The notes below the pieces were generated by a model. The model had not been told where the DNA came from. It saw only the letters and a program-made list of their open reading frames with translations, and ran no database searches. DNA of 64,000 nucleotides, taken from the NCBI GenBank assembly GCA_016584495.1, contig WAID01000004.1:3162001-3226000 (forward strand). Direction: 5' to 3'. The stretch comes from Celoporthe dispersa. Its lineage: Eukaryota; Ascomycota; Sordariomycetes; Diaporthales; Cryphonectriaceae. The first letter of the stretch is position 1; each line of letters starts with the position of its first letter. Below, one piece after another: positions 33,401 to 46,100 of the stretch. Position numbers and translations under genes: made by a program.

Positions 33401-34494
33401 CGAGTTCATCGGGACTTTCCTCTTCCTCTTCGTGAGTAGTTCCCCCCTTTGACCAACACAAGTTGGCAATATGCTAACTAAACTCTGCGGACAGTTTGCC
33501 TTGGGTGGCACCCATGTGGTCAATACCGCCGCGAGCCCGGACTGGGCCGTCTCCACCAACCAAGACGCTGCCAAACTGCTCTACATCTCTCTCTGCTTCG
33601 GTATCTCTCTGGCTGTCAACGTCTGGTGAGCTTCACATCAAACGATCCCTACCATAATGACCTTGAGGCTGGAGACAATTCGAGGACAGGGGCTAACCCA
33701 TCTTGTCCCCTCTCCATCAGGGCCTTCTTCCGTATCGAGGGCGGCATGTTCAACCCTGCTGTGGCTATCGCTATGTTTGCAACTGGCGGCATCGACATTA
33801 TTCGCCTCGCCCTCGTCGTTGTTGCACAGCTTGCCGGTAGTATTGCTGCCTCTGGCCTTGTCGTCGGTCTCCTTCCTGGCGGGACCGTTGCAGCTGCAAC
33901 GACTCTTGGCGGTGGCATCTCGGTCGTCCGGGGATTCTTCCTAGAGCTGTTTCTCACTGCTGAACTGGTCTTCGTCATTTTCATGCTGGCCATCGAGAAG
34001 AATCGTGCCACTGCCGTGGCTCCAGTCGGCATTGGCCTAGCCCTATTCATCGCAGAGTTGGTGTAAGTTGAGACTAAGCTCCCCCTCGAGTGATGAACAG
34101 CATACTGAATACTGTCCTCTTTAGGGGCGTCTACTATACCGGCGGCAGTCTTAATCCGGCCAGATCTTTCGGGGTATGTCAAGACTTTCTTTCTTTCTTC
34201 TTTCTTTATTTCTTTCTTTCCTTTCCCAGTTGAGTATTTGTTTACGCAAGCACACATACCCTCACGAGATCACTTCTGACTAGCGGGGTCGTGTAGCCAG
34301 CAGTTGTCACCGGAGGATTTCCCCACTACCACTGGATCTACTGGCTTGGTCCCATTCTCGGCGGTCTTTTCGCAGCTGGATTCTACAAGATGATCAAGGC
34401 GTTGGGATTCGACCTCATCACCCCCAACATCGATGCGCCAGCTTCGAAGAAACAAGAGGCTCTGGCCTCGCCAGCGAACGGCGAGGAAGTCTGA
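33309..34494 (+). CDS. Aquaporin / MIP-family channel (280 aa)
   Basis: Five exons: 33309-33431, 33495-33625, 33721-34062, 34125-34173, 34297-34494. All junctions are GT..AG and sum to 281 codons. The protein has six predicted membrane segments and both canonical half-helix motifs: MFNPAVAIA in loop B and LNPARSFG in loop E, with the selectivity-filter Arg after the second NPA. It should pass water and perhaps other small neutral solutes across the plasma membrane. Two unmodified NPA boxes and the AFFRIEGG segment resemble the fungal orthodox-type group rather than Fps1-type aquaglyceroporins; that subgroup call is inference. The N- and C-terminal tails are short and polar. An out-of-frame ATG at 33269 precedes and overlaps the start. 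Convergent with the SDR gene. Confidence 0.92.
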
Positions 34495-34874
34495 GCTCTG
34501 CCAGGAAGCAAGACTCTCAGAAGTGGCGGACGTACGCAACTCGTCTCTAGTCTCTCACCACTTCTGCTTTCCAGCCTTGAGACTCCCATTTTTGCTCTCC
34601 TTTTCTGTCCACACCCCACGTTTTGCCTCCCCCCCCCCTCTCCCTTCCTTTTCCCTCCCTCCTTTTGGGCGGCCTTGCTAGCATGATTAGTTGAAGGCGG
34701 ATAATGACGGGAGCTATGGTGGACTCTATTACAAGTTGATCCTTATTTTTTTCTTCTTTTCCTCAAAACTCCTGGGAGGAAAGCCTCTGCTATTTCTATG
34801 GACGTTGGGCTTTTTTACTTCGTCGACCATATCCCTCCTTACTGTATGCTAGCTCTTGTAGCCATGATGATGAA
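34495..34874. other. Convergent 3' spacer aquaporin / SDR
   Basis: 380 bases, pyrimidine-rich with C and T runs at 34628-34660 and 34745-34760. It presumably holds both 3' UTRs. No gene seen. Confidence 0.6.
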
Positions 34875-36094
34875 TTACAACGTGATGTTCTCCGCAAACT
34901 GCTGTACCTTCTTCACGTCATCAGCTCGGCTAGGAAGATCATTGTCGACGCTTATGCTCAACTCCTTGATCTCATCAAAGTCGGCTGCCATGGAGTCGAT
35001 CTCTCCTCTCAAGACCTTCCAGGAGACAGAGCCGAGGGGAACGCGAATAGGTATCTTCTTGCCCCGCGAGGAGAGCTCATAGATTGCCTTGGCCACATGC
35101 TCAGGCTTGGAGAAGGTCTTGATAACATCGGGGTTCTCGCTATATGCAGCCAGCAACCGGGCTGGTGTATCTGGGGCCTGGTAAGCCGGGTGAGGGGGCA
35201 AATGCTGCATGTTCGGCCCCATCAAAGGCGTATCAATACCGCCGGGCTCCACGATTGTGAAATGGACTGTTGAAAGCCGATGTAATTTATTATGCGTCAG
35301 TAACTGCGGGGCCGGATTTGTAATAAAAACTTTGAGGGAGACGACTCACTGTTCCACTCGGGCCGGACCTCGCGGTTCACGCTCTCGGTGAAGCCCTCGA
35401 GGGCAAACTTGGACGCGTTGTACCAGGCCAGACCAGCGTAGCCCATGAAGCCGCCCATGGTGCTGACCTGGACGACCAAGCCGCCCTGGCGCCCTCCGGC
35501 GGCGGGTAGGGCGTTAGTCTCGCGCATGATGCGCATGGCGTGTATGGTCAGCTGGGCGGCGCCCCAGAAGTTGGTCTCGAGCTGCTGGCGGGCCTTGGTG
35601 TGGGTGTTCTCGCCGAGGAGGGAAGGGTCGTAGCTTGCGGGGTCTGGGCTGGTGAAGGCGAGGAAGGTCTCGGTGTCGCCTGATAGGCCACAGCCTGCGT
35701 TGTTTACTAAGGTTAGGTGAGAAGGAGTGGTGGTGTCAGTTGTGTGCATGAAGTTCAGACTTGTTTTGGGCGGGTTTGTCGACAAGAGGCAACAGGGTGA
35801 TCACAAACCCAGCACGTCGATCCTCCCGAAGCCCGGGTGCGCAAGCACCGTGCTCAGGGCGGCGGCGATGGAGACGGGGTCGGTTACGTCCAGCTCGGCG
35901 GTGAGGACGCGCGTGTGCGTGGGTAGCAGGCCCTCGAGGCGGGCTGCGTTGCGGGCGGTGGCGACGAGCCTGTGGGTTGGGTGGGCAGCGATAAGCTGGG
36001 CGAGGCGGAGGCCTACGCCTGAGGAGCAGCCGGTGATGAGCCAGACTGCGTCGGCGGGGAGGTTGTAGGTGGGCTTGGTATGTGGTGTCGCCAT
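34875..36094 (-). CDS. Classical short-chain dehydrogenase/reductase
   Basis: Three exons, 36094-35818, 35706-35350 and 35266-34875, joined in phase to 341 aa. Rossmann-fold marks: TGCSSGVG cofactor loop (about residues 21-28), a DVTD adenine-side motif, NNAG, and the catalytic YNASK; EPGGIDTPL follows the usual PG motif. It resembles the fungal SDR group of retinol/ketoreductase-like oxidoreductases using NAD(P)H; substrate unknown. No targeting signal is seen. Its promoter carries a TATAAAAAG box. Neighbours (aquaporin, GH28) do not point to a pathway. Family certain; reaction not. Confidence 0.9.
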
Positions 36095-36235
36095 TTGTGA
36101 GTGGTGAGGGTGCTGGCCAAGAGGATGCGATCGATATGAGGAGGATCTTTGGGTAGTGAAGGGCTTGGTTATTGTTCTTGCGGGCGAGGATGCTGCAGCC
36201 CTCACTGCTGGGAACACCGTGGGTTTCCATGGCTT

Positions 36236-36244
36236 CTTTTTATA
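36236..36244 (-). promoter_or_regulatory. TATA-box candidate for SDR gene
   Basis: TATAAAAAG on the minus strand, about 142 bases upstream of the SDR ATG, a plausible distance for a fungal TATA box. Confidence 0.45.
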
Positions 36245-37732
36245 TCAACACATCTTCCCTTCATCTCCGTCTCCCTCTCAAGTTCCCACTTTTCCCCTCT
36301 GGTTACGTCCTTTCTGGTCTGGTGTGTATGCGTTGTGGAAAAGGGAATAACGGAAATCCGGAGACAAGACTCGTCTCGACAAGGAACCTGCATGACGGCG
36401 CCGCCCGGGTGCCCGGCCGACCGGCCGCATGAATTTTCGACTGAATCTACACATCAACCCCCCCCCCCCCACCCCCGAGAGCAACCAATCTTCATGTTCA
36501 AATAGTATTTATTACAGACAGGCCTCGTTTGAGATTCAGAAATTATCTACCAGACCAGCATTTAATTATTAGAGTAAGTCTGACTTCAATTTGGTATTCT
36601 GCATAGTAAAATATGTGTTGCTCAGGCAGCGAAGTGAATCCCTGGGCGTTGTTGTACTAAAGTATATCATCTAGTGTGGGCCTAGAAAGGTGATGTGGGA
36701 ACGCCGTGGGTCTCCCGTCCCCCCTCCTGAAGCGGTCGGCCGCCGGGCCCGAGCCTCAAGGACACGCGGCACGCGTGTGCCCCAGTCTCACCCGCTAGGT
36801 GCGGCCGCGTGCTCCGCGTCCGAAGGGCCGGTTATCTCCCTGATCGGTGCAATTTCGCGCGATCAGCCTTGGTTCTTCCTTCATGAGTTTTTAAATGAAG
36901 GGTCGTGTCTGAAGCGGGGTGGAATGCTACCTTGTGATGTATTTTTCTTTCTTCTTCCTTCTTCCTTCTGTTTTCCTTCCTATTGCCTTCTTTTTTTTCT
37001 CTCTCTCGCGGTTTGAGTAACATATTATTCCTAGCGGAGATATGAGTTTGGCCAGAATTGGAAGGATTTTTGTGCAAGACCGTCGTCTCTGTAGCTGGCA
37101 CCACCGGATCTTCGAAGGCGTGGGCTGGTAGGCGATTAGTAGCACTGGGTCCTGTTCTTGTCGACTAGAAATTCGATGGCCCGAAGTCTCGCCAGCCAAA
37201 GTGGTGGGCTGGGGGTTAATTCGTTACAAAATCCCGGCTTCGACGCTTGCAACAACCTACAGTAGCAGTAGGATGTTAGGAAAACTATGTTGGCATCTTG
37301 ATTCAGAGGATAAAGGGTTCGTCTCCTCGATAGAGTATATTATGGACAAGCCTATATGCACAGGCTGTGGCTGTGGAGGTGGACATGACGAACACGTAAC
37401 ATCCGTGATCACTACCCCTAAGACCGCATATTATCGCCACACTAGTTGAAGTCCATGTCTGTAATCAATGCAATCTACTTTCCTATCACTCTATTGGATA
37501 TGGATAGTAGTAGAACTCATCACTTGAGGAGTGCACAATGCTTTACAGATGGTGAGTTCGAGAATATCAAGACCATACAAATATTTACACATCAATCTAC
37601 ACTCAAGAGGACGAGGTGCTTTTCGTCATTATCCCTCTATCAAACGTATAGACGGGCTTCTGACACTGCTATGCTACCCATAGAGACTCTATCTCGGACA
37701 TCTTCAACCATTCAGCAGGCACCTGCCAGCCC
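36245..37732. other. Spacer between SDR promoter and GH28 3' end
   Basis: 1.5 kb. It includes an 11-C run near 36461-36471, a GC-rich patch at 36690-36850 with a 7-bp hairpin (ACACGCG / CGCGTGT at 36762-36778), and AT-rich sequence beyond. No gene recognised. Confidence 0.5.
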
Positions 37733-39620
37733 TCACCTCTTCTTCCCCGCCCAAGGCGTGGGCTCCGGCAGCATCGCCAACGGCACGGTGCAAGTATCCG
37801 CCAGCGCAGCCACAGCCTCCGCACTCGTTGAATTCACACAAGGTATGCCGATGCCGCCCGAGATATTGTTGCAGATGACGACCGCGTTGTCGGTCCCGTT
37901 GCTACACGGGGATGTCACGGTGAAGTTCTTGAAGACGATATTCTCGCACACCGCGTTGGGGTTCGGACTACACGTCAGGGGAGGCGACGGCCCGCCCGTA
38001 CGCTCCGGAGGTGTAGCCGGAGAAGCTGTCGAAGGTGATGTTGGTCACGTTGACTTGTGATGGGTATGCAGCACATTCGGTGGAGTTGATCTGTTGTATG
38101 GTGGTTAGCCTCGCATTTTGACTTCTTTTTTCTTTTTTTACCGCCTAAGTGTGACGCATCTCCTGCGCTCATCTTGGACGGTGCTGTAATGGTCTAAAGA
38201 AGAGATCCCTGGGGGGAGGGGGGAGCGAGGCTAACGTTGAAGTAGCAAGAATCAAGGTATGCAGAGTACCCGTTGTTGGCGTTGTAGAAATTCTTGAAGG
38301 TCACGTTGTTGATGTAGCCATAGCCAACATCTGGACCGGCCCACGACTTCAGGCGGCCTCCAAACTCTCCGTTCAGCATCCACACGTTCTCGATGTGGAC
38401 ATTCTCGATGATATCCAGCTCGCCCGAGTACTGGCCAATGGAGCCCATCGACTGTCCATGTGAGCCTGCGTTGTGAGCTCTGTCAGTGTCTCAAGTCACA
38501 ATGCCGTGGAAATTGAGTGACAGTTAACGCCCATACCATTGCAGTACATTGTATTGACGTAGATCTCTGTTGTGTTTGCCTTGGGGCTCTGATTGCTCTG
38601 TGGTCAGTAAGGGTTCTCGGAGAAGCAAGGAGGGCGGCTTACGAAACAGTCGTCGCCGTTGTTCACCCAAGTTCTCTCGACGGTGAGGTGGTCCAGGTTG
38701 AGCGAGTCGAAGAAGTCCGTGTTCGCAGCATCAGAGGAGGCGTTCTTTGTGGAAAGATCAGTCTCTCTCAAGATAGCTCAGGAATCTGGCGGAGGCGGAG
38801 CGAGATATGAGCTCACGTTTGATACAGCAGTGACGACTACATCCCTATATTCAAAGCCGGATGCTATTTCCAAAAAAAAAAAAAATTAGTCCTCTGACGG
38901 TATTCTCTACACTACAAGACCCTGGTGGGTTCCTCATTCGAATCCAGGGCTCGTCGATGACTGATGAAGAAAAGACAAGGACTAAACTCACAAGTAACGA
39001 TGAAATTATTCCAGCACGGCGAGTCCTTGAAGTGGATTCCCTCGATAACCCAATCAGTCGCATTCTGTGCATAGAACAAAATGGGTCTCAGATAGGTATT
39101 ATCCGAGTCCAGAATCTGGTTTCCAGCAAACTCATTCCACCACCGCTGCCCGTTGCCGTTCAGCACACCCTCGCCGTAGATTTTGACCTTGTTGCCGCCC
39201 CATTTCCAAAAACATGATGCTGTTCTGGAAAGGATGTGTGAAGGCCACGCTCTGCCAGTAGCTCGTGTCGTTGGTAAAGAGGATCTCGCCGTCCAGGCGC
39301 ACCTGCACATCATCCAGGAAGGTCAGGTCGAGCGGCTGCCCGATGACAAACGTCTGGTTGGCAGGAAGATAGAGCGTGCCTCCGTGGTTCGCCCGCTCGA
39401 GGCCGGCCTTGAAGTCGGCAGAGACATCGTCGGTGTCGTTGGCGCTGTGCCGGATGGTGACGACGTGTCTAGCCCGGTCCAGGAGTTGGGATGGCTGATA
39501 GGGGTGCTTCTCTCGGAACTCGAGCACGGAGCGAGGTGTACCAGGGGGCAGAGCGATGCCCGTGGCGGCTGCTAGCGCAAAGAAGGCCGGGAGCAGCGCC
39601 TTGATGCTGGTGGATAGCAT
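37733..39620 (-). CDS. Glycoside hydrolase family 28 (exo-polygalacturonase-like), secreted; two one-base frame breaks
   Basis: Six exons: 39620-38992, 38863-38817, 38744-38643, 38588-38537, 38465-38236, 38090-37733. Signal peptide MLSTSIKALLPAFFALAAATG. Pectinase marks are NTDFFD, GDDC, GSHGQS and RLKSW, holding the three catalytic Asp, the His and the substrate-binding R-x-K of GH28; the WVIEGIHFKDSPCWNN segment is typical of exo-acting members. It cleaves galacturonan-type pectin outside the cell. Frame breaks: an extra A in AAAAA 39208-39212 (between NSIMF and WKWGGNKV) and an extra G in GGGG 37978-37981 (between GRAVAS and LTCSPNPN). Removing one base from each gives exactly 472 codons (471 aa). 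Probably sequence errors; otherwise a pseudogene. Confidence 0.85.
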
Positions 39621-39740
39621 GGCGATGGCTGAAGGCTTAATGACAACTGTGATGCGCCTCGCCTGTCCGCTAGATTTGTCTCTTCACACGAGCAGAGGGA
39701 CCGGCGAGCGGGTTGTGGCCCTGCTGCCGCCCCTCTGTGT

Positions 39741-39749
39741 CTTTATATA
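39741..39749 (-). promoter_or_regulatory. TATA-box candidate for GH28 gene
   Basis: TATATAAAG on the minus strand, about 121 bases upstream of the GH28 ATG. Further upstream, CCGGGG and CTGGAG fit the loose SYGGRG carbon-repressor consensus, but such short matches are common. Confidence 0.5.
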
Positions 39750-40957
39750 CTTTAAGCTGAACCCCCTTGAGCCTGCTTCCACATTGACCCCGGATGATCT
39801 GACCGGAGAGCCTCTAGTGCCTGCCTGCTCAACCCAGCTATCCCGAGGCCGACCCTGGAGGAGGTCACGATTACTTACACCACTTACAGCCGCGCATTCA
39901 CGGCCCACTTCACCAGTGTTGGTCAAGGCTCTCGCTTTGCCTCTGACCGCCCAGAACCCTTAAATCTCCTGGCAGCGCGAGGGGTGCTGCTACTCGATGC
40001 AAGGTCCCTCAGGTACTGCGGGTCCTTTCCGCTTGGCAGCAGCAGGACCAACATCACCGTTTAGGCTGGCGAAGGATAGATAAACGGCACTCGCCTAACT
40101 GCGGAGAGCAATGAACATGGCGGGGGAGGGGACTGGATGATGGGATGAGGTCTTGGTCTGTTCTAAAAGTCTTGGCCTGCTTGGTCTCGCAAAGGATTGT
40201 GCAATGTCATTGACGGAAAATCCATGGCCTTGACGGGGGCCTTGCAAATGCACTAGAAATTCCATCTTGTCCTTCTTAGCCCCGGGGGTATTTCTCCAAA
40301 ATTTGAATGCTACGTCCCCCGCATGAGTGTTCGCCAGTCCAGACCCCAGATACTTTTTTTCAACAGTGATCTGGGGAAATAAATCTTCAATGGGTCTACT
40401 TATTATCCGTGATGGGCTGATCTTATTGCAAAGAGTTAATCTGACAGCCTGCTCTGATGTTTAGGATCTCTGAGTTCAGATTCGACCCTGTCAGGCCAAG
40501 CATACATGGGAATTAAAGAAAGTGTGTTTTACTTCACTGATTGCTCGGTGTCCGTCTGATTCCACCACTGACCGACACAGGTCTTGTGTATCTCTAAGTC
40601 ATTGGGTAATTATCACAGGTTGACTTGATATCCAAACACGAATTTAAGCTTCTAAAACTCGTACATGGAGTTTATAATAATTCTAGAAGAAAATATGTAG
40701 ATTACTTGTGAATAAAACCACTGTTGAGCCTTTATTTCCCTCTCGTGCTCGGTGTGATGGCTAGGTCTACATAATTTGATACTGGAAAAGGAGCAAATCT
40801 GTGACAAAAGGATTTAAATTTATGACATTATTAGAAGATATTAATTAATGCCAGCCATGTGACATCTGGACCCCTTTTTGTTGCCCTGACTATAATCCTA
40901 GATGAGATCAGTGTCAATTAGGGGTTCTAAGCACCAACAACGTCAAAGCGCAGAGAA
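39750..40957. other. GH28 upstream region and AT-rich spacer
   Basis: 1.2 kb. The half near the MFS gene (about 40380-40920) is clearly more AT-rich than its surroundings, with no coding frame. It could be a decayed repeat, but no repeat structure is visible. Confidence 0.45.
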
Positions 40958-43144
40958 TTACTCCTCAATCATCAATTTCAAAAAGCTCCCCGGCCCCTTC
41001 ACGAAGCTCAAGTCGATATGACCCAGCACTCGTCCATCCAACCTCCTCAAGCCGTCATCCCACAGGTACCAAACAGCACCAACCGACCCGGCCAGGAACA
41101 CCTGCATGACCGACACCGCAATGCCTGTCGTCTTCAGCCCATCCGCAGAGGTCACAGCCGAGGCAGGAATACCAATCACGAAGATGCCCGCGAAAAGGAC
41201 CCTCCAGAAGGTAACGGCCGCGTCCATCTCTGCGACAGTGCGCAGGCTCACATGAAGGTTGGGCGACGTGAACTGCGCGGAGCGGTGGATGAGCAGGCTC
41301 GTGGGGGCGCTAAGGAGGTACGCGCCCACGGCCAACAGGCCGAGCAGGAAAGAGACGGCGGGGAAACGGAGGCCGTCGGCGGTCGCTGCGGGACCTGAAC
41401 GTGATGCGACGTAGAGTCCGAAGCCGAGGATGCCGACGAAGGACAATGTCGCACCGCCGGCAAGTACTGACAGGTGCGTCGACCGCATCCGGAAGGCCGT
41501 GGCGGTCTGAGACCAGGCTGGCCAGAGAGAGAAGATGATGACAACGGCAGAAGAGAGGATGAATGGGAAGGCGAGGAGCAGGCCAACGCTCCTTGGGAGG
41601 AGCTGGAAGGGGTCGCGGGAAAAGAGACCCGAGAGCGACGAGGAGAGCCCCCACAGGAGTGAATATGGGAGGAATGAGGCGAGGAAGGCGAGGACTGTGG
41701 TCGGCGTAACCACTGCGCGCATCATCTGAAACAGCACCGCTCTGTTCACGACACCGGCAGTGGCACCTCCTACATATGACCTAGGCGGCGCAACTTCCTC
41801 GATGTACTGGATGACCTTGTTGACAGTCATGCCACGTCCACGGGCCCATGCAGGTAGGCGCTGGAAACGGCTGCTGCTCTTGAGACCGAGAGAGGCCCAC
41901 CCGGTACTCGGAGTCCATCCGGGAGTAAATGTTTGCTTCTCTGAGACGGAAAAACGGTCGTACATTGTTTCTGGCGCGCCGAATATGAGCAGCGGGATGG
42001 AGACAACTTGGAAGATGGCCAAGATCTCGAATTGCAGCCTCACGCCCAGGGTGTTCTGAGATACCACGGCTCCGATCAGGGGTGAGCCCCAGGTTGTTGC
42101 TGTTGAGAGGATGCGGTAGGTGGCAATCTTGGTAGCGCGCTCATGTTCCTATGGTGGTTAAGTGGCAGTGTTAGTATTGGTCTCATGCCTTTTATTTTTT
42201 TTTTTTTGGATATTGAAGAAGAGTAAATGCTTACAAAGTAAATATCCGTGATAGAGGCAACGACCACGGTATCAAATGCGCCCCAGCCTAGGCCTTGGAA
42301 AACCCTTGCCGCCATGAACTGGCCATAGCTACTGGTGATCTTCGAGTTCCACACTAGACCGATGAAGATGAGGACCATCGACACGAGGTACACTGGTCGC
42401 CGGCCCCATATCCTGGAAGCCACCAAGCTCGCAAGACCTGTCCCTGATGATAGGATGAGCGGCAGGCCGGTGAGGGCAGTGGTGGCAGCATAAGATGCGC
42501 CCAGTTCTTGAGCCAAGATGCTGTTCACGCTGATGAGAGCCGTCTTCATGACGCTGCACATTGCAGCCGTGACAAGCAGTGCGTAAAGACTCAGCTCTTT
42601 CCTCCAGGACTGCCAGTTCTACACAGTGTTAGACAGATGATGACTCTGCATCAAGAACCAAAGCACTCACCAGAGGGTCTTGTGGGTCATCACTCGGCTG
42701 CGGGACCAGCTCGGTCGTGGCGTGTCTTCCTCGTCCATATTTGATCCGGGTGCCCTGTGTTGTGCTGGTGAGCCCTGTGTGGGGCTGGGTGGCATATGAG
42801 CCTGATTGCCCGGGTCGATCCGCATTGAGGCGGACAATCCTGCTGCTGTTGAAGCTCCCAGAGAGCGACGAGAGTCTCAGGGAAGATGGTCGGGCTGGTC
42901 TGTGAGGTCGCACCGCAGGGGGATCCGGAGGACTGACGGTGCGGGTGACGGTGGCGACATCGCAAGAGGGTGCATCCTGAGCACGGAATTCTGCTCCGTG
43001 GCTTTTGGTTTTGGAGTTGGTGGTAAAGCCGGGATAGGTATCGGATTCGCGCCTGTTGTCGTCGTCGTTATCGTACTTTGCGTCTTTCGCGCATGGCTGC
43101 GCTCGCCCTGTGCCCTTGATTGCCTCTGTTTGTCCTCCTCCCAT
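40958..43144 (-). CDS. Major facilitator superfamily transporter
   Basis: Three exons, 43144-42671, 42618-42235 and 42148-40958; introns of 52 and 86 nt, good donors, phases all zero, 682 aa. A hydrophilic, Pro/Ser-rich N-terminal tail of about 155 residues leads to the DPLNWQSWRK entry motif seen in many fungal MFS carriers, then about 12 membrane helices with GRRPVYLVS between helices 2 and 3. A large central loop (about 110 residues, including EVAPPRSYVGG) separates the two halves. Substrate unknown; drug:H+ or anion-type carriers are both possible. A second open frame with its own ATG at 43411-43413 runs beside the tail and might be the true N-terminus if one base were missing; the model given needs no correction. 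Confidence 0.85.
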
Positions 43145-46100
43145 GCAGAAAAATGGCTCCTCAATGGTACTCCTTTAGCCTGAGATGAAGGCTCGGCTTT
43201 TTGAACCTGGCGATCTGATTCTGTGTCCTTGGGTGGCGGCGGCGGCGGTGGTCCATACATTGATTCCCTTGGTAACACCAGGGACTCGGCCACGGACTCG
43301 CGCACCTCCATGGGCAGAACATCGTTTGGTTTGACGGAATTTGTTTGCGGTTCCTCTTGCCCTGACTTGGCAACTTGAACGCGGTCAGTTGAATCCTGTT
43401 CAGATGAAGCCATCGATCCGGACGACCGCAACAGCAGAGGTGGTACTGCCAGCAGTAACCACACTTCCAATAACACTCTCTCAGGTCTAAAACAAGTGAC
43501 CGAATGTCTAAAGAACTTAATCAAAAATGAGTCGGACGGTTTTACGAGTCAATAATGGCAGAGCGTCGTGGGGAACGGCCTACATAGATATGAGACGGAC
43601 TATGGGCAGACAATAGACATTTCCTTGCTCAAGCTGACATGCAATGCAACCAGCATTGGCACTTAGACCTCCGCAGCGTGACACGGCTTTTCATCACAGC
43701 CCGACGCTGGGCGGTGGCGGCCTTTGATGCAGGAACGTGATATCCTAGTACTACTGCATGTGGCACTGGATCGTGCATTGATCTCATTGTGACTTACTTA
43801 CAGTCGGATGACGGGAAGCGTGCAATTCCAGAGCCGTCTGATCATGGATCCGGAGTGGGACGTGCTTCTCGTTAGCTTGGACAACTGCATGTCGAGATCA
43901 GATGAGACTGGAGCACAAGCTGCGGCGACCCCTCGAGGGTTACAATACATAAATCATGTACGGGACAACCCATGTAGGCTGGATTCTCACATCGAACAGG
44001 AGGGGCAGAATCGGAACAGATACTCAAGCGCACTTTAACACGAACTCCTCTGATGGTCAAGCCGGCTGCGAATCACATCAAGCCGTGTTGCTTCTTGCAT
44101 TAGCTCTCTCACCACACACCCGTGGGGAAATAGAGGTGAAAGATTCTCCAGATGCAGCGAGACCCTGTGGCGCCGCCCCTGCGTCAACCTCAAAGTGCGG
44201 ATCCAACACTCCCAACATCACCGCCTATGTATGACCTTCGAGCAAGGCCGACGCCTATAACCGGTCAGGCTAGTCCAAAGTATCAAGCTTGCCATGTTTG
44301 CCCCTAGCCCTCCGCAATATGCCAAGGCGAGCCTCATGTGGGACCCAAAGCTCTCGTGCATAGAGTCGGGGGGCCTCGAGCCACGTTGCTCGGAAGGCGA
44401 CTGAAACGAGCCTGCGCCGCATGTCGTTAGTACGGCCGCGCTCTGTCGTGATCGGCGCAGGGCGGTGCAGGTCACTTGCTTAAGGTTGCGGGCAGGGAGA
44501 TCGGAAATGTGAGATATCTACAGTGGCTCTTGATAAGATGTTATTGTGCAGTATAGTAGCTTGAACTATGAGTGAGTATTGTTGTCTTGAGCGATTCAAT
44601 CTGAAGCGGAATCACATCACCCCTGTGTTGTTCAGCCAACCACATAACACGCAAAGGCGGGCCTGAGTCTCCACAACCAACGTCTCTTTTCCTATAAGTC
44701 CTCACACTATTAAGTTAATGAAGTACTTTGCTAATTACTACGCTACACACCACACGTTACGAGACCTGAGGAGGTACAGATACCCTCCATCGTCTCTACA
44801 TCCCCTGTAGTGGTGAACAAGGTCACATTGCCAAACTGCCGGCGTCCGAGCGGACTACCCCGCCTGCGATGGACTGAAACTACCCCGAACCACCAACTCG
44901 TCATGCGCCAGCAAAATTATGACGGTTCATATCTCTATCAAGTAAACAGCTCCGAAGCTGTTTGTCCCGGCAGTCAAGCCTGAGCCCATATCACATATGC
45001 AGTATATAGTGGTTGGCCAAGAGCAGACCTGTGTCACAGCATCCTGCATGTCGCTGCTCCAGCTTGAGGGCTTTGGTACACCCGAGCATGGCTACAATGT
45101 AAATGATGCTCATGGATGACCACATCCACTCCTATTTCAGTATCGTTCGACTGGGACTTCTAACACTGGTAGATGTAGATAATATCAAACCTCAATACGA
45201 GTCGACGCTTGGTCTCTTCGTTTTTCGATGCAGTAGGTCCAGACGTAATTACAAATTCAAATCCTTAATGTCATGTATACGTTTGATTCTTTTTCCGGCA
45301 TAGAAATATTGAGTTTCTGCACACATGGCATCCAGACCGATATTTGGGCATCTCCCGGACCGTTTTACACCAACGCATCTCTGCGAACATCGTTCTGTAG
45401 CACACCATGCTTCAAATCTTGTCTTCATGCCGTCATGGACTAGTTCTAGGCTCTCTTGACACTAACTTCTAGAGCGTAGGTGACCCTACGGAAGTCTTAT
45501 ATTGATATTCCTTGTATCCATACGCCCGTTGAAACAAGATGTGAGGTGGGAATGACAAATACTTGGCCAGAGAATTATTTCTCGCCTGGAGCTAGGTGGA
45601 CCTGTGCAGTCGTCTGTCCAAAGTCTGATCATAATCTGGTCATTTCAATCTGTTAGTACAACCGTCGGCCCTCACCACTTCCCATTGCTTCGCCTCAAAC
45701 GGAACAAGATCGTCTGACAGTGACAGCCACAACCTAGCACTGCTACAGCCTCGGTTCTCCCGGATCCGAGCTCGAGCCGGAAAATGCTTCGTTGCATCGA
45801 CGCAATGCTGCACCCACCATGCATCGATCCTGAATGTTTGATTTGACCAAACAAGAACGTATTCTAGGTTGAGTATCCATTACTAAGTTGTCGATAATCC
45901 ATTCAGGCTGAAATAAAACCCCCTGCATTTCTCTGCAGTGCTGCCTGCACTCCCTGCATCGTTGGTGCAGATCTCCCACGGATCGCTGCAAGGCACGCAC
46001 GGTCCGGCGCAGAGGCTGCAAACAGTTAGACAACACTGCGTGTAACAGTCGATCACACTATCACATCACAGCACAGGCAGCATGCTTTAGTCGCCCGAGT

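Noticed and set aside
42877..43524. 215-codon minus-strand frame as a separate gene
   Set aside because: Probably an alternative N-terminus of the MFS carrier; kept only as an observation.
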